Shown here piece after piece: positions 38,821-49,220 of a stretch of DNA of 64,000 bases. The position numbers and the translations under genes are program-made. The DNA is from Asparagopsis taxiformis (Eukaryota > Rhodophyta > Florideophyceae > Bonnemaisoniales > Bonnemaisoniaceae), in the NCBI GenBank assembly GCA_030407315.1, contig JALQPE010001985.1:46384-110383 (forward strand), given 5' to 3'. Every line of letters starts with the position of its first letter. Position 1 is the stretch's first letter. The notes below the pieces were generated by a model, which was not told where the DNA came from, did not search any database, and worked only from the letters and a program-made list of their open reading frames with translations.

Positions 38821-41426
38821 TTGATTTTCCTTGTTTTCTGAGTTGGTGTTTTCTATTGGTTCGACTTGAGCGTTTGCTTGTCCTTCGCTCAAATCAAAGT
38901 TGGCATCATGTTTGCTTTTGGACGGATATTTTCCAGTATCATTTGTCACAGATTCAATCTCATTGTCTATCTCATCGTCGAGATCGTCCATAAGATCTTG
39001 TATGGCAACAGCCAATGTATTATCGGATAAGGATGGCCTTATATCCTCAATTGCAGCTTGGATTGTTCTTCCATTTCTGCCTGGTAGTACCACAGTACGA
39101 GTGTTGTGATCGTAACTAAGCACTGTCTTTGGACTTGACCATTTGCCCCTCTTCTCATTGCTGTGTTTGACAAACACTTCAACCATATCACCAGCATGCA
39201 CAGGTGTTTCCATTATGGATTTAGACTTCAATATTAACGTTAATTTTCGTTTCGCCTGCAATTTTTGCTGTGCTTCGACTAGTTCTTTCGGGATCGAGAT
39301 GGCCATCGCTCCTGGGGTCACAGGTACAGTATAACCTTTGGCTAGCTCTTGAGCACTGAGTAGATTATTGCCATATAAGGAGTTTGAAATGCGAAATGTT
39401 TGTTGAACGAGCAGTGCGGTGTGGAAATCAGGGTTGTCGGACTTGAGGCGCAAGAATATGTCTCTTAGAACACGGTGTTTCGACTCGATAGTGTTCTTAT
39501 TGTGCCGACGTGCGGGAAGGAGGACAATTTCAGAGTTCAAATTATTCAGGTAGTCAGAAAAATGTGCTCCTTTGAATCCGGGGTCACACAATACTTTCTC
39601 GGGTGGCCAAAACTGGGATACCCAATGAGCATCGAAGGCTGTGACGGCTTGTTCCATAGACGTGTTCGGCACAACACATCCCACAGAGTATCGCGAGACA
39701 GAGTCCATGGCGTGGAATACGCACACGTCATCTAAAAACAAATGATCAATGCACACAAGTTGATTGAACTGTCGGCACATAGTACTGATAGAAACTTTCC
39801 TAGCTCTTGTAGGATTGCTAGTGTGACGACAACTGTGACACGTGTCAATCTTGTGAGATAGGTATTTTTCCGTGTCAGCATTCCAGATTCCATTCCGATC
39901 CAGTAATGTCTTGATATCACTGAAGGATGCGTGACCGCACACGTGTCGATGAACTGTGTCGACTATTTTCTTTAGTTTCGGGAAGCTTAGCTCGGAGTTT
40001 TGATCAAATGGTATCTGTGCTGTTGCACAGTACATTGACTTGTGCACTTGCTCCGATAGCTTAATTTCATTCGGTGCAAACATTTCATATGCAATGTATG
40101 AGTGCATGTCGTCATCAATGAGTGGTATGAACTCACGTTCTCCAGAATCAGTGTAAGCCGGTAACTGTAATATATTTTGCTGATCATATAACAAGTTGCA
40201 CTTGCGAACGATGTTACGGCCAATCACCCATTGTGATGAGCCATCAATGACAAGGTGTCTGATCACAACAGAACGGCCAGCATTAGATCGTACTGTAAGG
40301 CATACTGAACCAATTATTTTCCGCGGATCGCTGCTGTGCTGCCCAGATCCATATTGCCAATATGGACGATCGGAAATCGAATCAGGGAGCTGGTCAAAGC
40401 TCCCATTCCAATTTGGGGCTATCAACGGCTGAATGAGCCTAAATTCTTCGATCCCAATACCACTGTAAGGAGCGGCATTGTCCACAAGCGGGCCAACGTA
40501 TCCTAACGGAAATGGGTTATCTTCTGTGGCGATTCTAGCCATATTGAATGTTAGGGAGGAGTGCTTAGTGTTGCGCTGGGGAGATGAACTGCTTGTTTGT
40601 GCTGCAGTTTGTTTCTCTGTGGTAATTTCATGCTCTTTCGAGTGATCACTCGCCCAGTGTCCCATTTTCTTGCATTTGCGGCATCTGCTTCTCGATTTTA
40701 GATCAGCAAGCTCACGAGGACTGAGCTTTTTCTTCTGTCTCGGCATACTGGTAGCATGAGCATGCATCGACATATCAGACACTTGTCCTTTTGGCTTGTC
40801 ACATTGTCTGATCACAGACGCAATGGACTCATAGGAAAGGGCTTGGAGGAAGTCGTCAGTGGTGCTTGCTGGCGTGAGCTTTGCGTCTCTCGGAGCGGAG
40901 GAGGCAAGTACTGAGATGCGCTGGTTGCTGTCTACTGCAGAATTAGCAAGCAGCATGAAGGCTACAAGCGATTCCGGTAGCTTGGTAGTAGTAGCATTTG
41001 AATTAAATTTGCTTGTTTTGGCTTCAAACCTGCGCTCAAAGTTCAGAAATGACTCGCTTGTACCTCTTTTGGTATTGAGCAGCTCGAGGAAGTCATTATA
41101 TACTTCACTGACTACAGCAAGTGCATCCCGTTTGTGAATTTCATTCACGATAGCATCAGGTCCGTCGTCACTTTCTATGATGTCGGAGCTTATTTTCATG
41201 CAAAGATCTCTAGCACGGCCAAAAAGCTGAGATTGGAGCATGATTCCTTGTAGCGACGGTAGTATCTTTGCAGCATGTCCGTCAGGAAGCTTATTGTGGA
41301 ACGTCCTCCACATCTTGACGGCTCTCGCATATTCTTCTTGGTTTCCTTTACCATCAGTCCAGGGTACACACTAGCATCCCATGAAAAACGCGGACGCGAG
41401 GGCAGATCAGCAGTATCTGGGCCCAT
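38683..41426 (-). pseudogene. E8 Gag, protease, integrase and Tudor-like region, frameshifted
   Basis: Starts MGPDTADLPSRPRFSWDAS; a one-base loss near 41371 moves the frame, and 876 codons run from 41313. Zinc knuckle CRKCKKMGHWASDH (C-X2-C-X4-H-X4-H). Protease site VDNAAPYSGIG has Ala where the catalytic loop normally has Gly. Integrase: HRHVCGH, CHSC, then CIDHLFL, LCDPGF and TIESKH supply the D, D and E. The frame shifts again near 38830, so the Tudor-like module (VGDKLSVYWPDDKQYYSGTV, then ILYDDGQSETLD) is read in the next frame. Confidence 0.85.
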
Positions 41427-41429
41427 AAC
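41411..41429 (-). other. E8 primer binding site containing the start codon
   Basis: GTTATGGGCCCAGATACTG on the minus strand. The first 13 bases match an initiator-tRNA half site, and ATG (41426-41424) starts the polyprotein as MGPDT, as in E7. Confidence 0.78.
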
Positions 41430-41861
41430 TATGAAAAGGAGATGCTGAAACAGTCCTTGAACCCTTTTGCTACGTTAAACGTGCAGTAACAAGAGTTTTC
41501 AGGTTGGCAGGGTGGCGTGCAACCGGTAGTAACAGAAGATTGATCGGCAAGTGATGCTGTGGCAGTCTGTGCTCAGTTGCATGCCACACACATGGTTTAC
41601 TAGAAGGGGGTTTATATGCTATTGTGCGTGGGTAGCTAAATGCACAATTGCAAATGCTGTATCATGGGATATCATAGGTAGTGTTACCCAAGATTAATCT
41701 AATGTATCAATAAGAGGTATTTGAATTCAAATGCCGTGGGTGGTAACTGGTCAACGGCATATTAACTGTATGGATAACAATGATATTTGGATCACTCTGT
41801 GAATGTAACAGTCTTGATAATTGTCTTTGAGTCATTGGTCGATCAAACTGAACAATTCATA
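41430..41861 (-). repeat. E8 5' LTR
   Basis: 432 bp on the minus strand, TATGAATTG...CCTTTTCATA. The tips TATGAA and TTCATA are perfect inverted repeats but are not TG...CA. Confidence 0.9.
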
Positions 41862-43330
41862 ACCGCGCCCCTTTCCCTACCCGGCCTCCCCCAAAACAAT
41901 CATTCGATTGGACAATGGGAACAAGGTCGATGTTAGCAGCGATCCCGCGGTGGCGAACACGAAATGCCCCGGATGGCTCCCACGATCTCCACAGAACCCC
42001 ATCAAAAGACTGCAAGACCGCCTCCGAACACGGCGAGGTCATGGGCTGGAGAACGTGGCACGCACCAATTGATCCGGTGTACTGGTGCTACTACGACCAC
42101 GAGCATGGCTCCTACCCGGGTCCCTATATGCCGGCGCTAGATTACACAGCGTTCAAGACGTTTGATGCAACCACCTCGCATAATCGTCAGGAGGAGTCCG
42201 ATGGTGGTTTCAAGGTATATGCGATCGCCCTACAATCGCAGCGGAAGTACCTCATCATCACGGTACACATGCAAGCCTCAATGCCGCGCAGATTCTTCAC
42301 ACGTCATCACACTGCCATCTTTGCGGTGTTGAACGAGAAGTGGGAATTGGAGATGGAGCTCCAGATGAAGATGGACTTTGGGGCAGCGATGGCCACTCTG
42401 AAAATGGATCAGAATGTTCCCATGAGTCCTGCAGAGGCGGAAGTAGCGCGTGAAATGCAGTACAGGCCGTACGACGCTTTTCGTCGCTTCAACGTCTTGA
42501 ACATTGAAGAGAACGTTGTGTTCCCCGAGTCTCTAAACATGGACTTGCGATACAAAACTGGGCGACCGCCGACGGCGCAGAACAAAGATATCGTTCTGCA
42601 GGGAATGTACGAGAACTGGGTTGGAGCTCCGAACACGTGTGCGTTCTGCAAGCAGAGGGACGGTTGCGGTCTATTGATTGATATTCGGAACGTGGCGACG
42701 GCAAAGCGGACCATGAAGGCAATGTAGACGAGGAGATGCAGTGGTTGACCGGAGATTCGTTGAGTAGAGTGCTAAACTTTGGACGAGACATGGCGTTGGG
42801 GAAGGATTTCTGCTCGTTCAATGTGTTTTCCTCACCGGATTGCCGAGACTGCAAGAGAGTGACGGAATATTCTACACAGATCCGTACTTTTCAGAGGTCC
42901 ACAAAGGGCCGGGGAAAAATTCTGTGCGCCAATTCATCTCGGAAACATTGCAAACAATCGTTGTTCCGAGGGGAATGCTGACGATAGCAGATCCATGGAG
43001 CGGTGCTTATGAGTATGCGCACTCGAAGATGGAGAAGGAGAGGCGAATTGCAAACACAGAGCACGCCATCCTTCGAGAGTATAATGAGGGTGTTACAAGT
43101 GATCACAGACTGCACTTCTCCTTGCAGAATATTTCGACATAGTCAGTGCGTGTGTATGTGGGAGAAACTGAATGGTGATCGTTTCTGGAAGAAACAAAAT
43201 ATGTTCATGTAGGGTATGCCATGCAGATGTCAAAGGTTTCCAGTTCAAATAGCCGGTACTGGAATTGGGCCGTTCGATTCAATGTTTGCGATCGATGATT
43301 GGATATATGCCAAAGGTAGTCGCACCTTTG
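41862..43330 (+). pseudogene. Unidentified secreted-protein gene, part after E8
   Basis: Coding-like sequence resumes directly after the ACCGC duplication (IIRLDNGNKVDVSSDPAVANT) and shifts into the frame of a 270-codon ORF (41915-42727) with HGEVMGWRTWHAPIDPVYWC, DYTAFKTFDATTSHN, FKVYAIALQSQRKYLII, CAFCKQRDGCGLLIDIRNVA. Further pieces follow in other frames: MQWLTGDSLSRVLNFGRDMA (42736), IFYTDPYFSEVHKGPGKNSV (from about 42864), GMLTIADPWSGAYEYAHS to 43142. High Trp, Tyr and Cys fit an extracellular globular protein. No catalytic motif recognised. The many shifts indicate decay. Confidence 0.55.
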
Positions 43331-43448
43331 CATTGCTGGCATCTCCCAGTCATGGAAAGAGAACAAGCGGAGATCTCTTCAATCCGTTTGCCACAATTAA
43401 AAACTTACTAAAATAACTTATTTTCATATAAAATATTTCACAACTAAA
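43331..43448. other. Short AT-rich gap
   Basis: No gene or repeat recognised between the pseudogene and the E6-family relic. Confidence 0.4.
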
Positions 43449-43603
43449 TTAATACTAACAAAACTTCGCCAAGCCGCACCTCAGTCAACTATCAGGATAC
43501 TAATAACAGACAGCCTGTCACAGAGACCGCCGCCGGTCACAGGACAGAAGATTATACCTAACCAACTGTGAGAGGTAGATACTCCTAAGAGGCACATTCT
43601 TCT
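43449..43603 (+). repeat. E6-family relic: leader plus interrupted 3' LTR
   Basis: A plus-strand leader (43449-43489, TTCGCCAAG...CAGTCAAC) followed by an LTR opening TATCAGGATACTAATAAC at 43490. E6 interrupts it after 43603 and its last bases (AACA) lie at 47523-47526. The leader matches that of E6, so the second motif here is TATCAGG, again without TG. All of the element upstream is missing. Confidence 0.78.
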
Positions 43604-43734
43604 TGTGAGAAGATTGTGTCTCTTGCGAGTACCTTTATCAGTTTATTCATTTGGTTAAGTGGTTAAGTATAATCTTCTGTCCTGTGACCGGCGGCGGTCT
43701 CTGGGACAGGCTGTCTGTTATTAGCATCCTGATA
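43604..43734 (-). repeat. E6 3' LTR (body)
   Basis: 131 bp, equal in length to the 5' LTR; its first two bases are TA, not TG. Confidence 0.88.
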
Positions 43735-45859
43735 GTTGACTGAGGTGCCGCTTGGCGACGTTTGTTTAGTATTAGCATCCTGACACGCCCCCTGTCGCCA
43801 AGGGGCGGTGAGGTCTGAAGGGAATGGTTGTGAAAGGGGTGTAGCGGCGTTGTTTTCGGATTGGGGTAGAATGCGCAGTTGGGTGGATAGTCTTGTGAAC
43901 GTTTTGGTAGGGAGGGGTTTGGTAAATATGTCAGCGAGCATTTGGTCGGTGGGGATGTATGTTAGAGTAATTTTGCCTTGTGCAATGTTGTCGATAAGGT
44001 GGTGGAATCGAATGTCGATGAATTTTCGACGCTTAGTGGGGGCAGTTTGGGCGGCAACTTGTATTGCCGATTGAGAGTCCGTGTACGTAGGGATGGGGGT
44101 GGATGGGGTAATGAGGGATAATTCTGTAAGCATGCCTGATAGCCAGTTGGTCTGGCGTGTTGTGTCAGAGGCGGCTATGATTTCTGCTTCACACGTGCTG
44201 ATGGCCACGAGTGATTGGCGTTGGGATCCCCAGCTTATGGGTGCGCCGTGGAGGGTGTGTACGGACCCGGATATCGATTTTCTGGACGTTTGGTCGTTCG
44301 CAAAATCGGCGTCCGTGTACGCTATGAGCGGATCGTGGTGGGGAGCGTTAGGGAATGATATCCCATAGTTTGGTGTATGTTTGAGGAAGCGAACCAGTCG
44401 TTTGAGGTGCTTCCAGTGGCGAGGGGTGGGTTTGTGGCTTGCCCTGGCCAGGCAATTCGTGTAGAATTGAATGTCGGGTCGAGTGGAGTCAGTGAGATAC
44501 CGGATCTCACCCAGTGTTTCTCGGTAAGTTGTGGCAATGCTATCATCGACAGTTTCGTTGTCGGATGGTGGTGATAAGTCGATACCGTCAGAATATAGGT
44601 TATGGAGTGGCTTGGCGTTGTTCATGTTGGTTTTTGTGATGATGGATTGAATTATTTGGGGCTGTGAGATGTATATGCCTTTTGGCGTGTGGTCGATCTG
44701 CCAGTTAAGGTATCGCGTAGGAGGACCGAGTCGTTTGATTGAGTACTTGAGTGCAAGGGTGTGGTAGAGTTTGTTAAGCAGCTCTTTTGTGGACGCACAT
44801 GCCAAGAAGTCATCTATCGTTATTGCGATGATGGTTGTGCCTTTTTTCGGTCGTTTTGATAAATAGGCTGGGGTCCGATTTGGTCTGGGTGTACCCATTG
44901 TTTGTAAGGAAGTTGGTGGCTCCTTTGCAGAAGATTCTTCCGCCTTGTTTTGTACCGTAAAGGTTTTTGCGGAGTATTCCAGAGTGCTCGGGGTGCTTGA
45001 AAGAGCCGTCGAATAATGGGTGTTGTCTGACGAAGACTGGTTCGTCGTAGGTAAATTCTTCATGGAGGTATGCTGATGATATGTCAAAATGCTCCGTCGG
45101 GAGCTGGTGCGCAGATGCGTGACATAAAATGAGTCGTATGGTGGCTTTGTCCGCAGAGAATGTGGCTGTCTCAGCTGGATTGTAGTGGGCGTTGGGCGAC
45201 ATCATGTCGCCGCGTACTGCGCATCGCGCTTTGTGCTCAATGATGTTGCCTGCGTGGTCGCGCTTGTATCGATAGGCCATGGTGAGGGGAATAGGTTTGG
45301 TGCCAGCTGGAATTTGTTCCGGTGGAGTCCATTCAATGACGCGCATGTCGTCGAGCTTTTGTAACTCGGAGTTGTGGGCTTCTTCCCATTGTGATGCGTC
45401 GGGATATTTTCGTGCCATGCGCAATGATTTGGGTGCCGGTGTCGTTGGTGTGATGTGTGATGGTGGGGTGGCGATGTTAGCTGGTGGCGTCGTAGCGGCG
45501 AACGCTGACGTAGTTGTTAAAGTGGGGTCTTTTTGGGGTTCGTATGGGTGGAAGTCGGTGGCGGACATATGTGCATATAGACCGGTGGTGATGTTTTGTA
45601 CCATGATGGTGTGGTCGTCTATGCCGTATAGGTAGCGCACTGCTGTGGCTCTGTTGTCAAGTTTTTGTTTGGGTTGTAAGGATGGGGCATGGCCTAATTG
45701 GCCGAAGATGAGAAGGCGTTGTATTTTCGGTGGGGAGTGATTCCAGAGGGTGGCAGGAATTTGTTGTGTCGCTGTATGCAATGTGCGATTGCGTTTGAAT
45801 ACTGAATCGTAGAGGGCATCTTCCCAGTATGGTGGGGTAGGTTGCTGTGTGCAAGGCAT
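43663..45859 (-). pseudogene. E6 integrase end, RT and RNase H, frameshifted
   Basis: First frame to 44810: YWEDALYDSVFKRNRTLH, RCAVRGDMMSP, FDISSAYLHEEF, NLYGTKQGGRIFCKGA. An A6 run (44842-44848 region) shifts it to a second frame: IIAITIDDFLACAS (threonine for the YxDD tyrosine), LTDSTRPDIQFY, YTDADFANDQTSRKSISG, STCEAEIIAASDT, TYTDSQSA, QMLADIFTKPL. The frame continues through both LTR-start motifs (QDANT, QDANN) into the LTR. Confidence 0.83.
43719..43802 (-). other. E6 polypurine tract and hairpin leader
   Basis: On the element strand CTTGGCGAC (43802-43794) pairs perfectly with GTCGCCAAG (43759-43751). The loop holds AGGGGGCG and the first motif TGTCAGGATGCTAATA (43785-43770). The second copy 51 bp on (43734-43719) reads TATCAGGATGCTAATA. 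The 5' LTR has TG from the first and AACAGAC from the second. Confidence 0.75.
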
Positions 45860-46400
45860 GCTCGGACGGCGTTCATCAGTGTACTGTTGACTCGTTCAGC
45901 GATGCTGTTTTGCTCCGGGGTGTAGGGGACGGTGGTGATGTGGTGGATGCCGCGAGCGGCGAGTTGTTCGCGAAGTGTACGGGAGGTATATTCCGCTGCG
46001 TTGTCGGACCGAAAGAAGGAGGGATAATGATGTTGAGTTGTTTTGACCCGTTCCATGTGGTTGATAACTAGTTGGGGAATTGAAGTGCGGTCGGGGATAC
46101 AATGGATCGTTATGTGGCGTGAGCGCGTATCTACAAATGTTATGAAGTAGCGGTGTCCGTTGCGGGATGGGGGGCTGATTGGACCACATATGTCTGAGGA
46201 TATGTGCTGGCCAATTTGGTGCGTGTGTGTAGCGGGGCGGTGCGGGGACGCCTTAGTTTTGGATGTGGCACATGAGCTGCAGTTGATGTCTGCGGTAGGG
46301 TCGTGACGGTGTTGCTCGAGGGCTGGGAGCATGGGTGGGTTGCACATTTTTCGAAGTATGGTAGGGTTGGCGTGTCCCATTTTGAGGTGTAGTCATGGCT
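45694..46400 (-). CDS. E6 integrase, N-terminal and core
   Basis: Zinc region HLKMGHANPTILRKMC...CSSCATSK with both histidines; the frame is open downstream of a TGA close to the deletion edge. Core: SSDICGP, FRSDNAAEYTS and QNSIAERVN give D, D and E. The frame shifts near 45850, at a run of C, into the frame of the following segment. Confidence 0.82.
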
Positions 46401-46534
46401 GGGAATTGGTTGTTCGGGTGGGGGGGTTATGTGTGCGGTTGTGTTGGTCGTGTTGGGTGAGTTGTTTGCCAGTGTTGATGGTGGCGGTTGTTGGGGAGTC
46501 TGTGTGGTGTGGAATAAGGGTGGAAGAGGGGGGG

Positions 46535-47317
46535 TTAGTGGTTGGTGCCGGTCTGTGGTGGACTTCGTGTGGTTTGGCGGAACGTGTCGGGGGTTAGGGT
46601 CTGGTTGAGTGATGGTCTGTTCGCCTTGCGTACTGTTCGGAGGGTTGTAGGTTGTTCGGTATATGGCTGGCGGTTTTTGCGATTGATGGAGGGGAGGGGG
46701 AACGCGGATTGAGGGAAGTTGGTGTTGGTGGGGTTCGTTGTGGTGTTGATGTGTGCTTGAGCACGGCGCAGGGCAGTGGTGAATTCGTGAATGGTTGATG
46801 GGGGGTTGAGGGAGAAGATAGCGTGAGTAAGTTGATAGTCTGGGTGGTTGCGTATGCCGTGGATCATGAATCGTATAGTCGTGGATTCGTTGGAGATAGT
46901 AGGGTAGTCTGCGCTTCGCATTCTGTTTCGCATTGTCGTGTGTTGTGTGATGTAGTCATCGATGCTGTCACCGATGTTGAGGGTGATGTTTCTCGCTTCG
47001 GCTTCGAGAATTGTTGGGTCAATGGTTGAGAGCTCAGTAACTGTGTTGCGGATTTTGGTGAGGAAGAGATGCGGAGGGAGTCGGAGGGATTCAGGGGTTA
47101 GCGTGGATGTGATGGCTTTGGGTAGGCTGGAAAGGATGATGAGAGATAGCCGATCTTGCTGGCGTTTGTAATTGGCAAAGTCGGCGGGGTCAGTGGGTGC
47201 GGTGGTTGATGCATTGAGGTGATCGGCGAGGTGGAGGTCGGATGCGAGAACTTCGAGGGTACGGAGCCAGATGGGAAAATTGTCGAGGTCGAGGGTAGGG
47301 AGGTGAGCGCGTTCCAT
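46535..47317 (-). CDS. E6 Gag
   Basis: 260 residues, MERAHLPTLDLDNFPIWLRT, then LSLIILSSLPKAITSTLTPE, SNESTTIRFMIHGIRNHPDY and a Thr/Asn/Pro-rich tail. It aligns with the Gag of E3 and E4 and keeps the tryptophan that is a stop codon in E3. It lacks a zinc knuckle. It would form particles around element RNA, but protease would have to be supplied by another element. Confidence 0.85.
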   Translation of the reverse strand: MERAHLPTLDLDNFPIWLRTLEVLASDLHLADHLNASTTAPTDPADFANYKRQQDRLSLIILSSLPKAITSTLTPESLRLPPHLFLTKIRNTVTELSTIDPTILEAEARNITLNIGDSIDDYITQHTTMRNRMRSADYPTISNESTTIRFMIHGIRNHPDYQLTHAIFSLNPPSTIHEFTTALRRAQAHINTTTNPTNTNFPQSAFPLPSINRKNRQPYTEQPTTLRTVRKANRPSLNQTLTPDTFRQTTRSPPQTGTNH

Positions 47318-47386
47318 GATTGTTGAAGATAAAAAGGAAAAAGGGAGATGAGATCGTGGGCAGTGGGCCCTTTAAGGCCGATAACC

Positions 47387-47517
47387 TGTGAGAAGATTGT
47401 GTCTCTTGCGAGTACCTTTATCAGTTTATTCATTTGGTTAAGTGGTTAAGTATAATCTTCTGTCCTGTGACCGGCGGCGGTCTCTGGGACAGGCTGTCTG
47501 TTATTAGCATCCTGACA
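47387..47517 (-). repeat. E6 5' LTR
   Basis: 131 bp on the minus strand, TGTCAGGATGCTAATAAC...CTTCTCACA. It starts with TG, unlike the matching 3' LTR boundary. Confidence 0.9.
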
Positions 47518-47526
47518 CTTCTAACA

Positions 47527-48129
47527 AGATCGATCTCACTCACTTAATTTCATTCTCAACAATTTGTGAAAGAATAGCCCCCTCTGATTGGTCCAGAATA
47601 AAAAGTTGCAAAATATATTGCGTCGAGGTCGAGCACGTCATTGAGAGCCACTAGTCAACAAGTGGACCAATGCGCTCACAGTACACACTTGAGCACCGCA
47701 CGGATCACTTCGTTTACATGGCAGCAGCACCTGCTATCTCCCTACGTCTACTTCCTTGGTAACAATCGTACGCCACCTACCCTTCCTGCCAATCAACCTC
47801 CGGGGGCGTAATCATCGACAAGTGAGCGTAAACCGCGCGCTAATTCAATCGAGCCCCATCCCCCGCTTCGATACGCCGCATATTCAGGTGGTAGCCTATC
47901 CCTCCGAACAAGATCAAACAAACAATCGGCACTTTACTTTGACCGATATACGCCTACTTACTTCTATACGCTTACTTCATTCACAAATCATTTAGTGCTA
48001 CTCGTTATGCAATATGACATCAAACCACTCGGCATTCAACCAAAACGTATCCACATCAATTCTTCGTCGACCTCTTTCGATCTTCCATCCAAACACCATA
48101 TCTATCTTCACACGCTTTGTCCTTCCCAT
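47527..48129. other. 3' flank of gene C, no gene
   Basis: Inverted counterpart of 30121-30723. Short ORFs only. Confidence 0.6.
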
Positions 48130-49107
48130 CTAGAACACGCACTGATTCGTCACGAGCGACAACGTCCCTCCGCATGCAGTGCAGCACGTGTTCACTATCA
48201 CTGTAGCACTCGGGACAAAGAATCCAAATCCGTCAGGCGTGCATCGGGAATCCAACAGCGGACGCAGACAGTTGTTGTAGCACGGCGTAAGTCCAGGCAT
48301 ATTCTGTGGTGGTCCGTCAATCGCAGCCAACACAGTCACTGTCCTCCTCTCCGCTCCACACTGACACACCCCGTCAATCGCTGTCGCTCCAATCGATCCC
48401 TGTACAGTGAACGTGCACGCTGGCGACGGTGTCGGTGTCACCGATGGTGTCGCGGTCACAGACGGCGACGGTGACGCCAGTGCAGATGGAGACGATGACG
48501 GGCTTGCACCTGGGCTCATCGAGGGAGTAGGTGTGACTGTCGCCGTAGCAGTTGCGGTGGCTGTGGGGGTAGAACTGGGAACCTGAGCAACAGGGAGTGC
48601 ACAGATGAAACCACCAGACGGGGCGAGGACACACGATCGGACGACACATCCGAGGGCTCTGTTGAAGGGCTGTGCGCACTGAGCCTCTGAGACTGCCCTG
48701 TTTGCGTTACAGAAGTTGGGGCAGAGGAGGGGAGCGGGGCCAGGAGCTGGAGCTGGAGCGGGCACGGGGACCGGTGCTGGAGCGGGAACCGGGGCGGGGA
48801 CGGGACGGGGGCGAGGGGGTGCACGACACTGGAAACCGCGACGAACGTTGGGATCGGTTGATCGTCGGCATCTCCTGATGCGACAGGCGAGGCCCCTTGT
48901 GCAAGAGCGTCCACAGTCACGAACAGCCTTGGAGCGATTGCGATAACACACTCTGGGGCAGGAGCCGCAGGGGCGGTTAGGGCGGAGAGCCTGATGCTGA
49001 GTGGTGGAGGGGAGGGAGTCGGCGTCAGCTGTGGAATGTTCGGCAGCGAAGGAAGTGGAGAGGAGAATGGCAGCGAAGAGTAGAGTGAGAAGGGCGAAGA
49101 ACTTCAT
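48130..49107 (-). CDS. Secreted three-module cysteine-rich protein, copy C
   Basis: 325 residues, same modules as A. Differs by FAAEHSTADAD near the signal-peptide cleavage site; the third module carries GPPQNMPGL as in A. All cysteines are kept. Homology to the other copies stops about 20 bp before the start codon: the promoter and 5' leader are different sequence, while the 3' flank is like that of B. The same protein is therefore under a different promoter here. Gene D follows 1.8 kb upstream on the same strand. Confidence 0.8.
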   Translation of the reverse strand: MKFFALLTLLFAAILLSTSFAAEHSTADADSLPSTTQHQALRPNRPCGSCPRVCYRNRSKAVRDCGRSCTRGLACRIRRCRRSTDPNVRRGFQCRAPPRPRPVPAPVPAPAPVPVPAPAPAPGPAPLLCPNFCNANRAVSEAQCAQPFNRALGCVVRSCVLAPSGGFICALPVAQVPSSTPTATATATATVTPTPSMSPGASPSSSPSALASPSPSVTATPSVTPTPSPACTFTVQGSIGATAIDGVCQCGAERRTVTVLAAIDGPPQNMPGLTPCYNNCLRPLLDSRCTPDGFGFFVPSATVIVNTCCTACGGTLSLVTNQCVF

Positions 49108-49213
49108 GACGAAGGTTGGGGAGCAGGAACGGTTCGTGGTGATGTCGAAGGTCGATGTTGTGCCTCTTGAGTTGATGCAGTGGAAGCATGGGGTGGGAAA
49201 GGGTTGGTACACG

Positions 49214-49220
49214 TTTTATA
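49214..49220 (-). promoter_or_regulatory. TATA box of gene C
   Basis: TATAAAA on the minus strand, about 107 bp before the start codon, a different element and context from copies A, B and D. Confidence 0.5.

Larger units (their letters stand above)
36511..41861 (-). mobile_element. GalEa-like Ty1/copia element E8, full length
   Basis: 5351 bp, target duplication ACCGC at 36506-36510 and 41862-41866. Two 432-bp LTRs read identical. Primer site GTTATGGGCCCAG with the gag-pol ATG inside it; purine tract AAAAAAGGGTGAA before the 3' LTR. Same gene order as E7. At least five frameshifts break the polyprotein. It splits a secreted-protein gene. Confidence 0.93.
43604..47517 (-). mobile_element. 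Ty1/copia element E6, protease deleted
   Basis: 3914 bp, target duplication CTTCT (43599-43603, 47518-47522), inserted in an older LTR of its own family. 131-bp LTRs, primer site GGTTATCGGCC (47386-47376), gag, integrase, RT and RNase H. Only about 155 bp separate gag from integrase, against nearly 1 kb in E3; the nucleocapsid knuckle and protease are missing. Confidence 0.9.

Noticed and set aside
41915..42727. 270-codon ORF as an intact host gene
   Set aside because: Coding-like sequence extends in other frames on both sides and connects across E8 to an upstream signal peptide, so this is an internal piece of a decayed gene.
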